NCBI RefSeq assembly: GCF_963668475.1
Contig: NZ_OY764544.1
Coordinates: forward strand, 3,286,001-3,350,000
Direction: 5' to 3'
Origin: an uncultured Methanospirillum sp.
Lineage (GTDB): Archaea > Halobacteriota > Methanomicrobia > Methanomicrobiales > Methanospirillaceae
Length of the DNA: 64,000 nucleotides
The notes beneath the pieces are model-generated. The model saw nothing but the letters and a program-made list of their open reading frames with translations, did not search any database and was not told where the DNA came from. Position 1 is the stretch's first letter, and each line of letters starts with the position of its first letter. The position numbers and the translations under genes were made by a program. Positions 46,067 to 54,275 of this stretch are shown here, piece after piece.

Positions 46067-47076
46067 AGCATACCTCTCTCATTGATTCTGTTCTCCAGAC
46101 TCAAGATACGATCCGTCAGCCCGGGTGGATACCACCCTTTTCTAATGTACTTCGGGTAGATACAGAGGCGCTCACGCAGGCGGTATCCATCGGTCAGACC
46201 AATGAGTTCCTCGATCCCGGGCCATGGATGCTCAGGGTTCACATAATCAGGGGTTACCGGGGAGACACCGCCGAGATCGGTTACACCGAACCTGAGCAAC
46301 GAATGTGAATCGGCAAGATTCGGAGGGATCTGTATAGAGATATCGTCTGGAAGGATCTCGTCAGCAAGGCTTACGGTATCCTGCATAATATCAGTGGTTA
46401 CCCCCGGGTATGCTGCCATGTCTGTTCCGGGTTTCGGGCAGAAGTTCTGGATGATGATCTCCTGGATGTGATCGTACCTGCGATGCAGGTCGCTGATAAC
46501 CTGAAGTGACTCCATCCTGTCTTTTCGTTCCTCTCCTATCCCGATCAGAAGCCCGGTGGTGAACGGAATCTTGAGTCTTCCGGCTTCCTCTATCATCGCG
46601 ATCCGTACCTCAGGAGCCTTTCCCGGAGATCCCCTGTGTGCAGGGATGTCAGCCGTGGTCTCGAGCATCAGTCCCATACTTGCGTTCAGGGGTTTCAGGT
46701 GCTCCATCTCTTCACTGGTGAGAATGCCTGCATTGGTGTGAGGGAGCATTCCGTGTGCAATGGCCCGCCTTGACATAGCCTCGCAGTAATCGAGTATCGT
46801 GTCATGTCCAAAGGCTTTCAGGTATGGGGCAAACCCCTGAACCTGTTCCGGGCGCTCGCCAAAGGTGAAGAGCGCCTCTGTGCATCCGAACTTCTCACCC
46901 TTTACAAGGATCTCCTCTACCTCCTGCGGCCCTGTCAGACATCCGTCACCCGGAGGCTGCCTGAATGTACAGTACCCGCAGTGGTTCTGGCAGACAAAGG
47001 TCAGAGGAAGGAATACATTGCGGGAGAAGGTGATCACCCTCTCCTCTCCGTGAATGGTTTTCGACCGGTTGCTCAT
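46063..47076 (-). CDS. cofG: FO synthase subunit 1 (7,8-didemethyl-8-hydroxy-5-deazariboflavin synthase)
   Basis: A 337-residue radical SAM enzyme that with CofH builds the deazaflavin FO of coenzyme F420. The cluster motif is CQNHCGYC (CxxxCxxC), followed by TFRQPPGD; ALFTFGERPE and the C-terminal DLGGVSPVTPDYVNPEHPWP are typical of CofG. Length is normal for the stand-alone archaeal subunit. cofH is not in the window. It overlaps purC and is divergent from cofC, which acts later in F420 synthesis. Confidence 0.96.
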   Translation of the reverse strand: MSNRSKTIHGEERVITFSRNVFLPLTFVCQNHCGYCTFRQPPGDGCLTGPQEVEEILVKGEKFGCTEALFTFGERPEQVQGFAPYLKAFGHDTILDYCEAMSRRAIAHGMLPHTNAGILTSEEMEHLKPLNASMGLMLETTADIPAHRGSPGKAPEVRIAMIEEAGRLKIPFTTGLLIGIGEERKDRMESLQVISDLHRRYDHIQEIIIQNFCPKPGTDMAAYPGVTTDIMQDTVSLADEILPDDISIQIPPNLADSHSLLRFGVTDLGGVSPVTPDYVNPEHPWPGIEELIGLTDGYRLRERLCIYPKYIRKGWYPPGLTDRILSLENRINERGML

Positions 47077-47232
47077 AGACGGACTGATCTCTCCTGGAAT
47101 ACCTGGGAAGTTATGTAAAACCTATAGCAGTACTGGGTAATCAATCGGTCTTTGGTCGGTCATTATCTCAGGTTCCTTTAACCTGTACTCCGGCTAACCA
47201 AGTACCAGCGGCCTCTTTTGGCCTGTGATACC

Positions 47233-47865
47233 ATGCGAGTTCCGGTAGTCATCCCGTTTAAACCAAAGAATCCGAAGACACGCCTCTCATGCGTGCTCAG
47301 CGATGAAGAGCGTGAGGTCTTTGCCCTGGCGATGCTCCGTGATGTCATCGATGCGATCAGGAGTGCAGGGTGCGATCCATTGATCCTCTCGACAGCCCCG
47401 TTTACCCTCCCCGATGGTGGAGAGGCACGGATAGAGATACTGGATCAGGGTCTTAACGAGGCGCTTGATATCTTCTGTATCGCGAACACCGGCCCGCTTG
47501 CGATCATCATGGCCGATCTGGCACTCGCAGATCGCTCTTCTATCCTCTCCCTGATGACTTCAGGCTCTGACATGGCAATAGTCCCTGGAAGGGGTGGAGG
47601 GACCAATGCGGTGTACATCAGGTATGCAGACAAGTTCAGGGCACAATATTACGGAACCAGTTACCTCAAGCATGTCAGGTTTGCCACCGATGCAGGGCTC
47701 ACCTGTTCGGTGATCGACTCGTTCAGACTGTACTGCGATGTTGACGAACAGGAAGATCTGGTAGAGGTCCTTCTCCATACATCGGGCAATGCAAAAAAAT
47801 ATCTTCAGGAGTTGGGGTTCAGGATAGAGTCACGCAAAAGCAGGATTGGTGTCTCCCGCAGTTAA
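47233..47865 (+). CDS. cofC: 2-phospho-L-lactate guanylyltransferase
   Basis: About 210 residues from ATG 47233 (MRVPVVIPFKP); the frame could open at TTG 47218, which is unlikely. It makes the activated lactyl-guanosine diphosphate for F420-0 synthesis. Family motifs: PFKPKNPKTRLSCVLSDEER (nucleotide binding), AIIMADLALA and VPGRGGGTNAVYI. It is divergent from cofG with about 155 bases between. A T8 run follows at 47888-47895. Confidence 0.94.
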   Translation: MRVPVVIPFKPKNPKTRLSCVLSDEEREVFALAMLRDVIDAIRSAGCDPLILSTAPFTLPDGGEARIEILDQGLNEALDIFCIANTGPLAIIMADLALADRSSILSLMTSGSDMAIVPGRGGGTNAVYIRYADKFRAQYYGTSYLKHVRFATDAGLTCSVIDSFRLYCDVDEQEDLVEVLLHTSGNAKKYLQELGFRIESRKSRIGVSRS

Positions 47866-47887
47866 TTATCGTAACCTTATCGCGTTA

Positions 47888-47895
47888 TTTTTTTT
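47888..47895 (+). terminator. T-run terminator after cofC
   Basis: Eight T residues 22 bases after the cofC stop, immediately before the end of the convergent PPC gene. Confidence 0.5.
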
Positions 47896-47898
47896 GAT

Positions 47899-48351
47899 CT
47901 ATTCTGGCTGGTTCTGGCTGGGTATTGGGAGATCAAGCCCGGTCTTTTCATCGTGTCCGGTTGTGATTGTAAAACCTGAAAACTCGGTGATGACCGCTTC
48001 GATGACGATGTAGACCTGAGTTCCTGTTCTGAGGCATCCGGTCAGGGCTGAACTTCCCCGTCCTGCCGAGGTATGAAGGTGTAACGAAGGCCCGTCAGGT
48101 CCCTGCCTGATCATCGCGATACCAATCAGTTCATGAGCTTCGTCCAGCGACTGCCATACCGGGTCAGGGGGAAGAGTTGTCTCTTTCGGCCCGGTCACGA
48201 TGTTTCCTTGTGAGAGTGCCCCGATGAGATGGATCATTCCTGACCCAATCCGGTGTTCTCTGATGAATGTGTGCAGCCCGGAGAGCAGATCTTCCCCATG
48301 ATCAAACCTGATGTAGAAGATCCTGCCCTGGGAACCTGATGCATACTGCAT
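47899..48351 (-). CDS. PPC (DUF296) domain protein
   Basis: A 150-residue protein of the plants-and-prokaryotes-conserved domain: FYIRFDHGEDLLSGLHTFIRE at the start, SGMIHLIGALSQGNI and PSLHLHTSAGRG (with histidines that may bind metal), then FTITTGHDEKTG. Plant relatives with an AT-hook bind DNA; the prokaryotic ones lack it, as here, and their function is not established. A single gene that converges with cofC and precedes the ProC-like gene on the same strand. Confidence 0.85.
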   Translation of the reverse strand: MQYASGSQGRIFYIRFDHGEDLLSGLHTFIREHRIGSGMIHLIGALSQGNIVTGPKETTLPPDPVWQSLDEAHELIGIAMIRQGPDGPSLHLHTSAGRGSSALTGCLRTGTQVYIVIEAVITEFSGFTITTGHDEKTGLDLPIPSQNQPE

Positions 48352-48404
48352 ATCATACTAATATGCCGTAAGGGTGTTTCCCCGTTCCTGTCCGGTGTGA
48401 CCGC

Positions 48405-49232
48405 TTATATATTCTGTCTGGAAGTATCAGCAACCCTCTTTTTTACCAGGTCATACTTGGAAAGGGTGGTCTCAAAGAGTTGGTCAAACACTACTGGCAG
48501 ATCCCTCTCAAGAATCTTCACTCCTTCTTCTGTGATTCCGCCTGGTGTGGCGACCCGTGTTATCAGGTCTTCAGGGCTCACTCCATCCTGAAGCATCAGG
48601 GCGGTACCAAAAACAGTTGAAACCACTATCTCAAGACACTCATCGATTGTGAGTGAACTATGGCGTGAGCCTGCAGATGCAAACTCGAGAAACATCCGGG
48701 AAAGAAGGGCGGGGGCACAGCTCATGAGGTCCCCAGCCGGTTCAAAGAGACCTTCATCCACTTTTTTCACCGTACTGATTGAAGAGAAGAGTTCTTCCAC
48801 AAATGTTGCACTCTCCGGATCAACCGACGGGTGGTGATAACAGAGTGAGATCCCCTCACCAACAGTCGAGCAGACCGAAGGAAGTATCCGTGTGATCTTT
48901 CCCGGATGAAAATGTGAGATCAGATCTGTGCTGACACATGCAGCGATGGAGATGATATGGTTCTCCTCTCCTCGTATGCCGCTGATCTCTTTGAGGACCC
49001 CGGCAACCTCGAGCGGTTTTACCCCGATGATGAGGAGGTCTGCAACCTTCGCAACTTCGCGGTTATCTTCAGCCAATATTATGTCAGGATATCTCTCGAT
49101 CAGGGATGTTACATTATCCCTGGTTCTGGTACTGATGATGACCTGCTTTGGGTCAAGGGCATATGCCTGTAGAAATCCTTCTACAAGCATCCTGTTCATC
49201 TGACCGTACCCGATAAACCCGATTGTCTTCAT
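48405..49232 (-). CDS. Pyrroline-5-carboxylate reductase-like protein
   Basis: A 275-residue protein with the ProC two-domain layout: an N-terminal Rossmann fold (TIGFIGYGQMNRMLVEGFL) and a C-terminal dimerisation domain with VATPGGITEEGVKILE, matching the ProC TPGG motif. The nucleotide loop is unusual: the family's GxGxMG is GYGQMN here, with Asn in place of the last Gly. It may still be a P5C reductase making proline, or a paralogue with a different imine substrate. I therefore leave the symbol empty. Confidence 0.75.
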   Translation of the reverse strand: MKTIGFIGYGQMNRMLVEGFLQAYALDPKQVIISTRTRDNVTSLIERYPDIILAEDNREVAKVADLLIIGVKPLEVAGVLKEISGIRGEENHIISIAACVSTDLISHFHPGKITRILPSVCSTVGEGISLCYHHPSVDPESATFVEELFSSISTVKKVDEGLFEPAGDLMSCAPALLSRMFLEFASAGSRHSSLTIDECLEIVVSTVFGTALMLQDGVSPEDLITRVATPGGITEEGVKILERDLPVVFDQLFETTLSKYDLVKKRVADTSRQNI

Positions 49233-49380
49233 TAATATCTGGTTGACTGTGCTGGTTTATCAGTCCTGATGCGGGATCATCACTATAACATAACCGGGAG
49301 TGGAATTTGTCGTTCTGCTCTCTCATTCCATACATAAGGTTTCTCTTTTGGAAACTGCTTGATCTGGAGGATAATGTAAA

Positions 49381-49394
49381 ATTTTCGTGAAAAT
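49381..49394. promoter_or_regulatory. Palindrome upstream of htpX
   Basis: ATTTTCGTGAAAAT: ATTTTC and GAAAAT are perfect inverted arms with a two-base centre, about 50 bases before the htpX start. It may be an operator near the promoter; no regulator is assigned. Confidence 0.3.
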
Positions 49395-49445
49395 CAATGG
49401 AATTGCAGATAATGTTTATGATGGCCTGCTCGCATACCTAGTATC

Positions 49446-50327
49446 ATGATATGGAAACGTGACTGGGGGTTGACCTACCGGGTTTTTATCACCTGGTCTC
49501 TGCTCCTCCTGGTTTACCTGTTATTCATCGGTATTCTCATGGTCCTTCACCTGAATATCATGTTTATCATCCTACTCTCTGTGGGTATGGGTCTTGCCCA
49601 GTACTTCTTCTCAGACAAGCTTGTGCTGATGTCCACCGGTGCACGTATTGTTGAAGAGGATGAAGAGCCAGGCCTTCACAGAATGATTGAGAAACTCTGC
49701 ACCGAGGCTGGCCTTCCAAAACCAAAGGTTGCCGTGATGCAGTCACCAATACCAAATGCATTTGCAACCGGCAGAAACCCAACCCATGCCGTCGTAGCAG
49801 TGACCGACTCGATCATGAGGACCCTGAATCAGCAGGAACTCGAAGCGGTCATCGCCCATGAACTCTCTCACATCAAGAACCGCGACATGCTCACGATGAC
49901 TTTTGCATCGTTTATTGCCATGATCGCCTCGATGATCATGCAGAACTTCCTCTTCGCCTCGATCTTTGATCGCCGAGAGGGAGGAGCAGGTGCCTGGATC
50001 ATAGCTGGTATTGTGGCTGCTGTAGTCTGGGTGGTTGCAACAATCCTGATGATGGCTCTCTCACGGTACCGTGAGTTTGCAGCAGATCGCGGCAGTGCTT
50101 ATATCACCAATAATCCGGAAGCACTCATCTCTGCACTGACAAAGATCAGCGGTCGCATGGAGTATGTTCCGGCTGAGGCCAAGGTTGCAGCAGAGGGCGC
50201 AAACGCCTTCTACATCATCCCGGCCATCTCCGGAAAGACCCTTGCAAGCCTCTTCTCCACACATCCCGCACTTGAGAAGCGGATTGAGAACCTGCGAAAG
50301 GTTGAGGCTGAACTCAAAGGATATTAA
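49446..50327 (+). CDS. htpX: HtpX-type membrane zinc metalloprotease
   Basis: A 293-residue M48 protease. Two hydrophobic helices at the start, the zinc site HELSH in VIAHELSHIKNRDM (near residue 140), a membrane-spanning hairpin (MIASMIMQNFLFAS to VVWVVATILMMALSRYREFAAD) whose EFAAD supplies the third ligand. It degrades misfolded membrane proteins. A classic hairpin terminator starts two bases after the stop. Confidence 0.95.
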   Translation: MIWKRDWGLTYRVFITWSLLLLVYLLFIGILMVLHLNIMFIILLSVGMGLAQYFFSDKLVLMSTGARIVEEDEEPGLHRMIEKLCTEAGLPKPKVAVMQSPIPNAFATGRNPTHAVVAVTDSIMRTLNQQELEAVIAHELSHIKNRDMLTMTFASFIAMIASMIMQNFLFASIFDRREGGAGAWIIAGIVAAVVWVVATILMMALSRYREFAADRGSAYITNNPEALISALTKISGRMEYVPAEAKVAAEGANAFYIIPAISGKTLASLFSTHPALEKRIENLRKVEAELKGY

Positions 50328-50328
50328 T

Positions 50329-50352
50329 CCGCCATCTGGCGGCTCTTTTTTT
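50329..50352 (+). terminator. Hairpin plus T-run terminator of htpX
   Basis: CCGCC (50329-50333), loop ATCT, GGCGG (50338-50342), then a T7 run at 50346-50352. It resembles a bacterial intrinsic terminator. Confidence 0.7.
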
Positions 50353-50366
50353 AAACGGTGCCCGGA

Positions 50367-50759
50367 TTATCTTCTTGGAGATCTCCGGTACGCAAGCCCC
50401 TGAAATACCGCGATCTTCTCCCGTTCCTGATCATAGACCTCTACGATATAGGATCCGAGCTTCGGGTTTGATGAGAACTCTTTTGCTTCTGCAACAAGGG
50501 TTCCTGATGTGGCTGCTTTCATATAGGTGATGCTGGTATTGATGGCAACAGCCGGGATCCCGCTCGTGTTGCTTGCAACTGCAAAAGCGACATCAGCGAG
50601 TGAGAAGATGACTCCTCCATGAACTGTTCCGTGGCTGTTGAGATGCCTGCCTGTTATGTCAAGATGGAGGGTCGCCTCTCCAGGTGAAGCGTTAATCAGT
50701 CTGATTCCAAGTTCCCGTGAAAATGGGTCGGCATTAAGGAACGATGTTGCATCATCCAT
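50367..50759 (-). CDS. PaaI-type hotdog thioesterase
   Basis: About 130 residues from ATG 50759 (MDDATSFLNADPFSRELG), matching the usual start of the family; a GTG at 50810 would extend it to 147 residues. The hotdog core has HLNSHGTVHGGVIFSLADVAFAVASN, with the HGG active-site region, then AINTSITYMKAATSGTLVAEA. It should hydrolyse an aryl- or acyl-CoA-type thioester; the substrate is unknown. It follows the SpoIIE phosphatase gene on the same strand with a short gap. Confidence 0.88.
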   Translation of the reverse strand: MDDATSFLNADPFSRELGIRLINASPGEATLHLDITGRHLNSHGTVHGGVIFSLADVAFAVASNTSGIPAVAINTSITYMKAATSGTLVAEAKEFSSNPKLGSYIVEVYDQEREKIAVFQGLAYRRSPRR

Positions 50760-50814
50760 ACCTACAGATCTGTAGTTGTCCTGTATCGGTCTGTCGGAAT
50801 GAATCAACACACTG

Positions 50815-52221
50815 TTATTGGATCCCGGAACTGCCGGGCTCGCCTTTCATCACGATGATCGTGATGTCATCGAACTGGTCCTGTCCGTCGGAGTATTCAG
50901 TAACTGCACCTATGATTTCATCGCGGATCTCTTCTGCAGGACAAGATCGGTGTTTCTGCACAACCGATTCGAGCCTCTCTACACCAAACTCCTCATTACT
51001 CCGGTTTACTGATTCAGTAACCCCGTCGGTGTACATGACAAGGATATCCCCCTGATTGATGGTTGTGACCTGTTCGGTATACCCGGCATCCTCCATTATC
51101 CCGAGCGCTGGACCGGTGGTGATTAGTTCTTCCCTGGAGCCGTCAACCCTGAAGACGATCGGGTGGTTGTGTCCTGCGTTGACATAGGTAAAAATACGTC
51201 TCTCCGGGTTCAGTACACCAAAGAAGAGGGTGACAAACATTCCTGATCTGGCATCTGCACAGATCATCGTGTTGGTCTCTGCGATCACACTGACTGCTGA
51301 CTTGTGCCATGTGGCATTGGCACGGGTTATTGTCCGTGAGAGTGCCATAAATAAGGCTGCAGGTACTCCTTTTCCTGAAACATCAGCGATCAGGATGCCT
51401 ACCTTGTCCTGTGATACCGGAATGATGACATCATAAAAGTCTCCTCCCACCTCTCGTGCTGGCAGACTCAATGGCGAGATCTGGTATCCGCGAATTGACG
51501 GGATTGTATCTGGGAGAAAACTGAGCTGGATGTCCCGTGCGATAGAGAGTTCAGCCTGCTTCCGCTGGAGATCGGCTCTGATCCGGTCACGTTCATTTGC
51601 AGTCGCCCGCTCCTGAATCATATTCATATATATAAAAGAGAAAACTCCGATTCCGACCATGTTGGCAATTGTCATCGGAATTACCGCCTGTGATACAAGT
51701 GCTGCTGCCTGGTCAAACGGCCTTCCGAGCAGAAGCACGAGCCCCAAGTGGATCAACTCCATACACCCGGCTATGACCACAGCACCTTTGATACCTATGA
51801 ACTGCTTTTTGTTGAAGAGATAAATGGCTCCCCCCAGAAGACCGGCAATTATGGCAGCACTGGTGCAGGCAACCTGGGAGATTCCTCCTGCAATAAAGTA
51901 CCTGTACATCCCGCCTATGAGGCCGGCTCCTAGCCCGACTACCGGTCCGCATGTCAGACCAGCTGCCATCGGGCCGAGATCTCTGATGTTGATCTGTGCA
52001 CCGAAGACATAGATTCCGCTTTCAGTCCCGTATATGGATACAAGTCCGAAGAGAAGGATCATCAGGATCGAACTCTTCCAGGTCAGGGCCCTGTTCTGGA
52101 AATCGGTAAAAAACCGGGATCGCATGATCAGGTAGGTGATGACGATGATCACGCATACCATCTGCAAAAGGACGATACAGGTTCTGATATTTCCGATGAT
52201 GAGTTCGACGAATGTGGACAT
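50815..52221 (-). CDS. SpoIIE-type phosphatase with 5TM-LYT membrane sensor
   Basis: A 468-residue protein. The first about 200 residues are a 5TMR-LYT membrane region (INIRDLGPMAAGLTCGPVVGLGAGLIGGMYRYFIAGG). A short coiled coil (IRADLQRKQAELSIARDIQ) joins it to a SpoIIE/RsbU-type PP2C domain: REVGGDFYDVI, LIADVSGKGVPAAL, AGHNHPIVF, MYTDGVTE and FDDITIIV. These are the metal-binding motifs. In bacteria such enzymes dephosphorylate anti-anti-sigma factors, but archaea have no sigma factors, so the target here is unknown. Confidence 0.92.
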   Translation of the reverse strand: MSTFVELIIGNIRTCIVLLQMVCVIIVITYLIMRSRFFTDFQNRALTWKSSILMILLFGLVSIYGTESGIYVFGAQINIRDLGPMAAGLTCGPVVGLGAGLIGGMYRYFIAGGISQVACTSAAIIAGLLGGAIYLFNKKQFIGIKGAVVIAGCMELIHLGLVLLLGRPFDQAAALVSQAVIPMTIANMVGIGVFSFIYMNMIQERATANERDRIRADLQRKQAELSIARDIQLSFLPDTIPSIRGYQISPLSLPAREVGGDFYDVIIPVSQDKVGILIADVSGKGVPAALFMALSRTITRANATWHKSAVSVIAETNTMICADARSGMFVTLFFGVLNPERRIFTYVNAGHNHPIVFRVDGSREELITTGPALGIMEDAGYTEQVTTINQGDILVMYTDGVTESVNRSNEEFGVERLESVVQKHRSCPAEEIRDEIIGAVTEYSDGQDQFDDITIIVMKGEPGSSGIQ

Positions 52222-52425
52222 TTGCTCCCTTATAGTCAGGATTTCAGTTCGTGGTCTATGACGGATCGAATACCTGTTAGTAAGAAAAATCTACCCGCAG
52301 GGATATATCCTCATCAGTTTCGATACCTGCTCGTCAGATGCAGATCCATATCATTTCTCACCACCAATGTTTCATATGACTCAGATGAACGAAAGCCTCA
52401 ATTATTCCGGTGATGATAAAATCGT

Positions 52426-52998
52426 ATGAAAATACTTCAATACCTTATCCTTTTCATTCTGGTATCAGGAGTCCTTATCTCTGGTTGTATACATGCTTCA
52501 GAAACAGAGACGAGTGCTATTAAACCTGATACCCAGTCCAATAAATCGCTGGTTGTTTCAGTCAACTCTGCGGTAAATGGATCAACTCTGCCCACCCGGT
52601 TTACCTGTATGGGTGCCGGGCAGGTGCCGTCGGTATACTGGAGGAATGCTCCGCAGGCTGCAAAATCCATGCTGCTTATCATGGATGACCCCGATGCTCC
52701 TGATAAGGTGTTCACCCACTGGATCGTGTACAACCTTAATCCCGGAGATGAAGCGATCCCTCCCAACCAGGTTCCTGTTGCAGAGCGTGCCGGTTCAGGA
52801 TATCAGGGTATCAACTCATTTGGAACAAAAGGGTACTATCCTCCATGCCCTCCGTCAGGGAATGTCCACCGGTACATCTTCACCCTCTATGCCCTCGATA
52901 CTCAGATCAGCCCTGACCCTGCGGACAGGACGCATATAGAATCAGCCATGGAAGGGCATGTTCTGGCAAAGGCACGAAGTGTCACCCTTTTTGGGTGA
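52426..52998 (+). CDS. Lipoprotein of the PEBP/YbhB (Raf kinase inhibitor-like) family
   Basis: A 190-residue protein with a lipobox (LVSGVLISGC) after a hydrophobic start, then a linker and a YbhB/YbcL fold: STLPTRFTCMGAGQVPSVYW, LLIMDDPDAPDKVFTHWIVYNL (the DPDAP and HW motifs) and GYYPPCPPSGNVHRYIFTLYAL. It binds an unknown anionic ligand and is predicted to sit outside the cell membrane. Monocistronic. Confidence 0.9.
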   Translation: MKILQYLILFILVSGVLISGCIHASETETSAIKPDTQSNKSLVVSVNSAVNGSTLPTRFTCMGAGQVPSVYWRNAPQAAKSMLLIMDDPDAPDKVFTHWIVYNLNPGDEAIPPNQVPVAERAGSGYQGINSFGTKGYYPPCPPSGNVHRYIFTLYALDTQISPDPADRTHIESAMEGHVLAKARSVTLFG

Positions 52999-53036
52999 AC
53001 ATCAGATTATTTTTCAGGGGTTACGATGGAAGATGC

Positions 53037-53396
53037 TCAGGTTGTTACCTGTATCATCATCCCGATAGCCTCATCAATGGATACGATCTCATCAACGATT
53101 GCTTTGTATCTCCCTGTTACAGCATACGGGGTTAATTTTGCAATAACCTCAACTAGAACCGGCATCAGAAGTCCGAGATCCTGTATCTGATATGCACATT
53201 CTGAAAGATCATGTGTTCTATGAACTGGTATCTACCGGATTAGTAGAACCGCTTTGAGGGCTTTTTCAACAGCCTGTTGTGCATGAAAACAGATAATATT
53301 AGGATGAATCGCCTCGATATTTCCCAATGCTATAGCTGCATCGCGATCTGCAAATGCAAGGGTTAAGAACCGTTCAGCTTCCTGCTGTGGCTTCAT
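53037..53396 (-). pseudogene. HEPN-domain protein interrupted by an in-frame TAG
   Basis: Reading from ATG 53396 to TGA gives 119 codons with one internal TAG at 53232-53234 (codon 55). On both sides the translation is a clear HEPN-family protein: FHAQQAVEKALKAV before, and VHRTHDLSECAYQI with YAVTGRYK after. The start overlaps the 3' end of the MNT gene by 23 bases, the usual MNT-HEPN arrangement. TAG serves as an ordinary stop in at least five other genes here, so this is most likely a nonsense mutation; read-through is less likely. No internal start is obvious after the TAG. Confidence 0.82.
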
Positions 53397-53700
53397 ACAG
53401 CACTTTCCCTTCAGTCAGAGCCCAGTATAGGACTGTTCCCGGTATCGGTTCGGCGGCCTCTTCCTCATCATATACAAGAATGTCAACACCGACGCCTGGG
53501 GAAACCCGTCCTATGGCATTTCTATATTCTACCATCTGTTGGCCCCTGTTTTTACTATTCTTTACCAGTACAAGCAGATCGATGTCTGATTCATTCGTTG
53601 CATCGCCACGGGCATATGAACCAAAAAGAATAATCCGTGACGGGCGTGTTACACGAAGAATCCTTCTTGCTGATTCAGCAATTTGTTCTTCTGACAGCAT
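53374..53700 (-). CDS. Minimal nucleotidyltransferase (MNT antitoxin-like)
   Basis: A 108-residue protein with the Pol-beta type signature GSYARGDATNESDIDLLV, holding GS, and the SDxD metal ligands. Such MNT proteins pair with HEPN RNases as type VII toxin-antitoxin systems, in which the MNT AMPylates the HEPN toxin. The partner HEPN gene overlaps its 3' end but is interrupted by TAG. The MNT itself is intact. It may be a relic that remains because it can still neutralise a related HEPN elsewhere. Confidence 0.88.
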   Translation of the reverse strand: MLSEEQIAESARRILRVTRPSRIILFGSYARGDATNESDIDLLVLVKNSKNRGQQMVEYRNAIGRVSPGVGVDILVYDEEEAAEPIPGTVLYWALTEGKVLYEATAGS

Positions 53701-53777
53701 CAGGGTCCCTTCTTATCCTATTTCTATACTCTTTTAGTAATGCAGATATGGGCTCATTGGAAAATAAATGCCTTATA

Positions 53778-54152
53778 TCAGATGACTGATCGTATGGTCG
53801 CGTCTAGGACTGCCTTGGTATATGGTTTCATGAGAACACCGGTAAATCCAAAGTCCCTGAACTTAACCACGGCTGGATCGTTAGCATCTCCGCTTGATAC
53901 AAGAGCGAGAACATCAGGATCTATCTTATGAAGGGCGGTTATGACCTCTCTGCCTCCCAACCCTCCAGGTACAGTGAGATCCAGTATGACAACGTCAAAC
54001 CGTGCCCCCTGAGCCAGAGCTGCACGGTATGCCTCGATGGTATCTTCTCCTTTACTCGTGATGACTGCATCATAACCAAGTTTTTTTAAAAGTATTGAGG
54101 TGATCTCACAGATGGCAGGCTCGTCATCCAGGAGAAGAATTCGATGAGTCAT
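53778..54152 (-). CDS. Lone response regulator (receiver domain only)
   Basis: About 124 residues from ATG 54152 (MTHRILLLDDEP), the usual receiver start; ATG 54179 and the frame start at 54209 are alternatives. The acceptor lies in DVVILDLTVPGGLGG, the acidic pair in LLDDEP, the switch serine in ALVSSGD and lysine in VLMKPY. No output domain. It is similar in kind to hybrid-kinase receivers of methanogens. No kinase is adjacent. Confidence 0.88.
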   Translation of the reverse strand: MTHRILLLDDEPAICEITSILLKKLGYDAVITSKGEDTIEAYRAALAQGARFDVVILDLTVPGGLGGREVITALHKIDPDVLALVSSGDANDPAVVKFRDFGFTGVLMKPYTKAVLDATIRSVI

Positions 54153-54275
54153 AAAAGGTGTGTTGGTATGTATGAGCATACCCACATATTTCATTTGTGA
54201 ATCCGGCATTGGGGTCGGATACAGATCAGGCAGTGATATTCATATCAGAATCGTGTATAACCCTATGGGATTTGT

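Noticed and set aside
53232..53234. TAG as pyrrolysine in the HEPN gene
   Set aside because: TAG ends at least five intact genes in the window (VOC, TPR, ilvB, glycosyltransferase, PPC), so a reassigned codon is unlikely; kept only as a test.
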